Shown: positions 62,201 through 64,000 of the stretch, piece by piece
How positions within the stretch are numbered: position 1 is the first letter of the stretch
Layout: the number at the start of each line of letters is the position of its first letter
NCBI RefSeq assembly: GCF_009696045.1
Contig: NZ_VUMT01000002.1
Coordinates: 164,310-228,309, forward strand
From: Velocimicrobium porci
Lineage (GTDB): Bacteria > Bacillota > Clostridia > Lachnospirales > Lachnospiraceae
DNA length: 64,000 nucleotides
Direction: 5' to 3'
Notes under the pieces: generated by a model
What the model saw: the letters and a program-made list of their open reading frames with translations, nothing else
Told to the model about the DNA's origin: nothing
Databases searched by the model: none
Program-made: the position numbers and the translations under genes

Positions 62201-62677
62201 CTACATTTTCGCCACACATATATATACACTAATAAACTCTTCATTTTCAAAAGTAAGTGGCACTTTCAATGCCTGTACATCTGCCTGTAACGATAAGCGA
62301 TTACCCAGCATCGACAACGGTGGCGTAATGTCAATCAATATTCCCATATTTGAAAATAATGTAGCTGTATTACCCATAATCATATTTGATAATTCACCTA
62401 ACGCAGATCTTGACAATTCATCTAATTCTGCAACTTCCATTCCACCCATCATACGGCTGGCAATTTCTTTTGCATGATCAGCAGTCATTGCAAGAAGAAC
62501 CTGACCTTTCATCTCACCAGTTACTCCGACCTGAATTAAAAAAGTTGTATTCTCAAACTTTAACGAGCTGACTTCAGGAGTCCCAATGCCCAGCCTCATC
62601 TGCACCATACTTTCAAAAATAGAAAGGCCAGATTGCAAAAACGGATTAACATATTTTACATCAACTCCTTGCTTCAT
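62201..62677 (-). CDS. CheX-type chemotaxis phosphatase
   Basis: 158 aa. CheC/CheX fold with the catalytic helix SALGELSNMIMGNTATLFS (Glu and Asn of the E-x-x-N phosphatase motif). Dephosphorylates CheY-P or related receivers. It stands alone; no che genes are in the window. GAGAGGTAG-type site before ATG. Confidence 0.85.
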   Translation of the reverse strand: MKQGVDVKYVNPFLQSGLSIFESMVQMRLGIGTPEVSSLKFENTTFLIQVGVTGEMKGQVLLAMTADHAKEIASRMMGGMEVAELDELSRSALGELSNMIMGNTATLFSNMGILIDITPPLSMLGNRLSLQADVQALKVPLTFENEEFISVYICVAKM

Positions 62678-62791
62678 ACATCTACCTCTCTTTCTTAGTC
62701 TGCACTTTTTACTTTATAAAATTCATGTTATAAATTATTATATACTTTTTCAAATTAAAGTCAATAAATTCAATTTGCTAATTTCTAAAAG

Positions 62792-62964
62792 AACAAAGTG
62801 GACAAGTCCACCTCAACTCCCTGTATCCCTCACTTATGAGGAACTTGCTCCACTTTGCGTGCCAGATGCATGTTGCATGCTTTTTGCAACAATACTCCTT
62901 TCGCATCTGTGCACATCCTCGCGGAGCGTTTTTGCTTTATAGGAGACGAAGTTTCCTATAAAGC
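62792..62964 (-). repeat. 173-bp structured repeat, copy C
   Basis: Full copy with the same three stems as A and B. On the minus strand it follows directly on the terminator of the rRNA-linked tRNA array. Confidence 0.9.
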
Positions 62965-62994
62965 AATAAAAGCACCTAGTAAACTAGATGCTTT
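62965..62994 (-). terminator. Terminator of second tRNA array
   Basis: Minus strand AAAGCATCTAGT / ACTAGGTGCTTT with TTTTATTG after it, abutting repeat copy C. Confidence 0.8.
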
Positions 62995-62996
62995 AC

Positions 62997-63070
62997 CGTG
63001 CGTAAGAGGATTCGAACCCCCGACACCTTGGTCCGTAGCCAAGTGCTCTATCCAGCTGAGCTATACGCAC
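62997..63070 (-). tRNA. tRNA-Arg (ACG)
   Basis: Acceptor GTGCGTA / TACGCAC; anticodon loop CTACGGA. No CCA encoded. Last of eight. Confidence 0.95.
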
Positions 63071-63086
63071 ATATTATTTTTTTCAA

Positions 63087-63173
63087 TGCCGGCGACCGGA
63101 ATCGAACCGGTACGGGAGTATAAGTCCCGCAGGATTTTAAGTCCTGTGCGTCTGCCAGTTCCGCCACGCCGGC
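63087..63173 (-). tRNA. tRNA-Leu (TAA)
   Basis: Class II tRNA; acceptor GCCGGCG / CGCCGGC; anticodon loop CTTAAAA; long variable arm. Confidence 0.95.
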
Positions 63174-63178
63174 ATTAA

Positions 63179-63251
63179 TGGGACCAACAGGGCTCGAACC
63201 TGTGACCCCCTGCTTGTAAGGCAGGTGCTCTCCCAGCTGAGCTATGATCCC
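63179..63251 (-). tRNA. tRNA-Val (TAC)
   Basis: Acceptor GGGATCA / TGGTCCC; anticodon loop CTTACAA. Confidence 0.95.
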
Positions 63252-63291
63252 ATGGGATATAAAATTAAAATAGAATATGTATCATTCTAAA

Positions 63292-63365
63292 CGACCCAGA
63301 TGGGACTCGAACCCACGACCTCCGCCGTGACAGGGCGGCGCTCTAACCAACTGAGCCACTAGGCC
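63292..63365 (-). tRNA. tRNA-Asp (GTC)
   Basis: Acceptor GGCCTAG / CTGGGTC; anticodon loop CTGTCAC. Confidence 0.95.
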
Positions 63366-63381
63366 ATATTCTTTTAATAAC

Positions 63382-63454
<73 letters not shown>

Positions 63455-63496
63455 AAAGAACTCTTTCGCTCTTCTGAACTACAAAGTCCTTTCAAA

Positions 63497-63570
63497 TGGA
63501 CCTTCGGGGACTCGAACCCAGGACCGATCGGTTATGAGCCGATTGCTCTAACCAACTGAGCTAAAGGTCC
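63497..63570 (-). tRNA. tRNA with CAT anticodon, probably Ile2
   Basis: Anticodon loop CTCATAA. Starts GGACCTTTAGCTCAG, which resembles the tRNA-Ile2 (lysidine-modified CAT) of Bacillus as I recall it, more than Met tRNAs. Elongator Met cannot be excluded by eye; it is not an initiator type. Confidence 0.85.
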
Positions 63571-63594
63571 ATACACAAAGTAGTTGATTCTAAA

Positions 63595-63666
63595 TGACTC
63601 CAAGGGGATTTGAACCCCTGTTACCGCCGTGAAAGGGCGGTGTCTTAACCGCTTGACCATGGAGCC
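63595..63666 (-). tRNA. tRNA-Glu (TTC)
   Basis: Acceptor GGCTCCA / TGGAGTC; anticodon loop CTTTCAC. Confidence 0.95.
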
Positions 63667-63715
63667 TCGATAAATATTTTAACACATTCAGTTAAACTTG
63701 TCAACCTTTTTTTAA

Positions 63716-63787
63716 CTCCCCGAGTAGGGCTCGAACCTACAACCCCACGGTTAACAGCCGTGTGCTCTACCATTGAGCTATCGAGGA
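63716..63787 (-). tRNA. tRNA-Asn (GTT)
   Basis: Acceptor TCCTCGA / TCGGGGA; anticodon loop CTGTTAA. First tRNA after the 23S gene, about 100 bases downstream of it. Confidence 0.95.
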
Positions 63788-63890
63788 ATATTATGCCTCG
63801 CATAATTACTCGAAGGCTAAACTAATTGATACCTTCAAAACTACACACTGAATTCCATCCTTCTTTTACCTGGTCTTGCAACCTCTTTCC

Positions 63891-64000
63891 TTGGTCAAGC
63901 CCTCGACCGATTAGTAACAGTCAGCTCCACATGTTACCATGCTTCCACCTCTGCCCTATCAACCTGATCGTCTCTCAGGGGTCTTACTAGCTTACGCTAT
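63891..64000 (-). rRNA. rrl: 23S rRNA, 3' end (gene continues beyond window)
   Basis: The reverse complement carries the well-known 23S 3' end: GTGGAAGCATGGTAACATG, GAGCTGACTGTTACTAATCG, then GTCGAGGGCTTGACC. Only the last ~110 bases are in the window. No 5S gene is seen between it and tRNA-Asn. Confidence 0.93.

Overview
The window looks like a chromosome segment of a low-GC Gram-positive gut anaerobe, most likely a Lachnospiraceae/Clostridia member. The signs are strong AGGAGG ribosome binding sites, a T-box leader on thrS, the Firmicutes block uvrC-hprK-murB-rapZ-whiA-crh-dnaE-pfkA, an mgl sugar importer with YesM/YesN-type regulators, and tRNA genes without an encoded CCA end. No species name is claimed.

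Region 1 (1-10468) is a class I lantibiotic locus of the nisin/subtilin family. Two small precursor genes (lanA1, lanA2) have different leaders but the same 33-residue core, with all nisin ring positions conserved. Leftward from the divergent promoter region run lanR1, lanK1 and the start of the dehydratase lanB, which is cut by the window edge. Rightward run the precursors, a secreted Big2-domain protein, the immunity genes lanF-lanE-lanG-lanI (lanI resembles NisI), and a second regulator pair lanR2-lanK2. The lanA and lanB promoters carry a TTGAT-N6-(T/C)TGAT box like the subtilin spa-box. The immunity operon has a different 11-bp direct repeat. No leader protease is visible.

Region 2 (10479-20756, all minus strand) is a galactose-type ABC importer (mglB, mglA, mglC) followed by a YesN-type regulator, a YesM-type kinase, a membrane-anchored sugar-binding protein and a second binding lipoprotein. 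It reads as a sugar-sensing three-component system next to its transporter.

Region 3 (21173-35276) is mixed: a 5'-truncated gene, thrS with T-box leader, DUF554 and sfsA genes, a twice-frameshifted secreted-protein pseudogene, small hypothetical genes, and a TetR-regulated MMPL exporter with a secreted heptad-repeat partner. Three TGAC-N5-GTCA sites lie in the divergent tetR/MMPL promoter region. A half-size ABC exporter follows.

Region 4 (35356-55484) is core housekeeping: pfkA, dnaE, a Crh-like HPr lacking the catalytic histidine, whiA, rapZ, murB, a ROK glucokinase, hprK, uvrC and pyrG on the minus strand; ftsH and brnQ on the plus strand; then M18 aminopeptidase, lspA, a glycosyltransferase and a CBS protein on the minus strand.

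Region 5 (55485-64000) has two minus-strand tRNA arrays (seven and eight genes). The second lies directly downstream of a 23S rRNA 3' end with no 5S gene between. Between the arrays are yfcE-, rdgB-, amidase-, RlmL-, rhodanese-, DUF1700- and CheX-type genes, a tiny Asn/Ser-rich protein and a candidate small RNA.

A 173-bp structured repeat occurs three times in full and once as a 50-bp deletion form. Every copy sits immediately after the U-tract of a minus-strand intrinsic terminator, in the same orientation.
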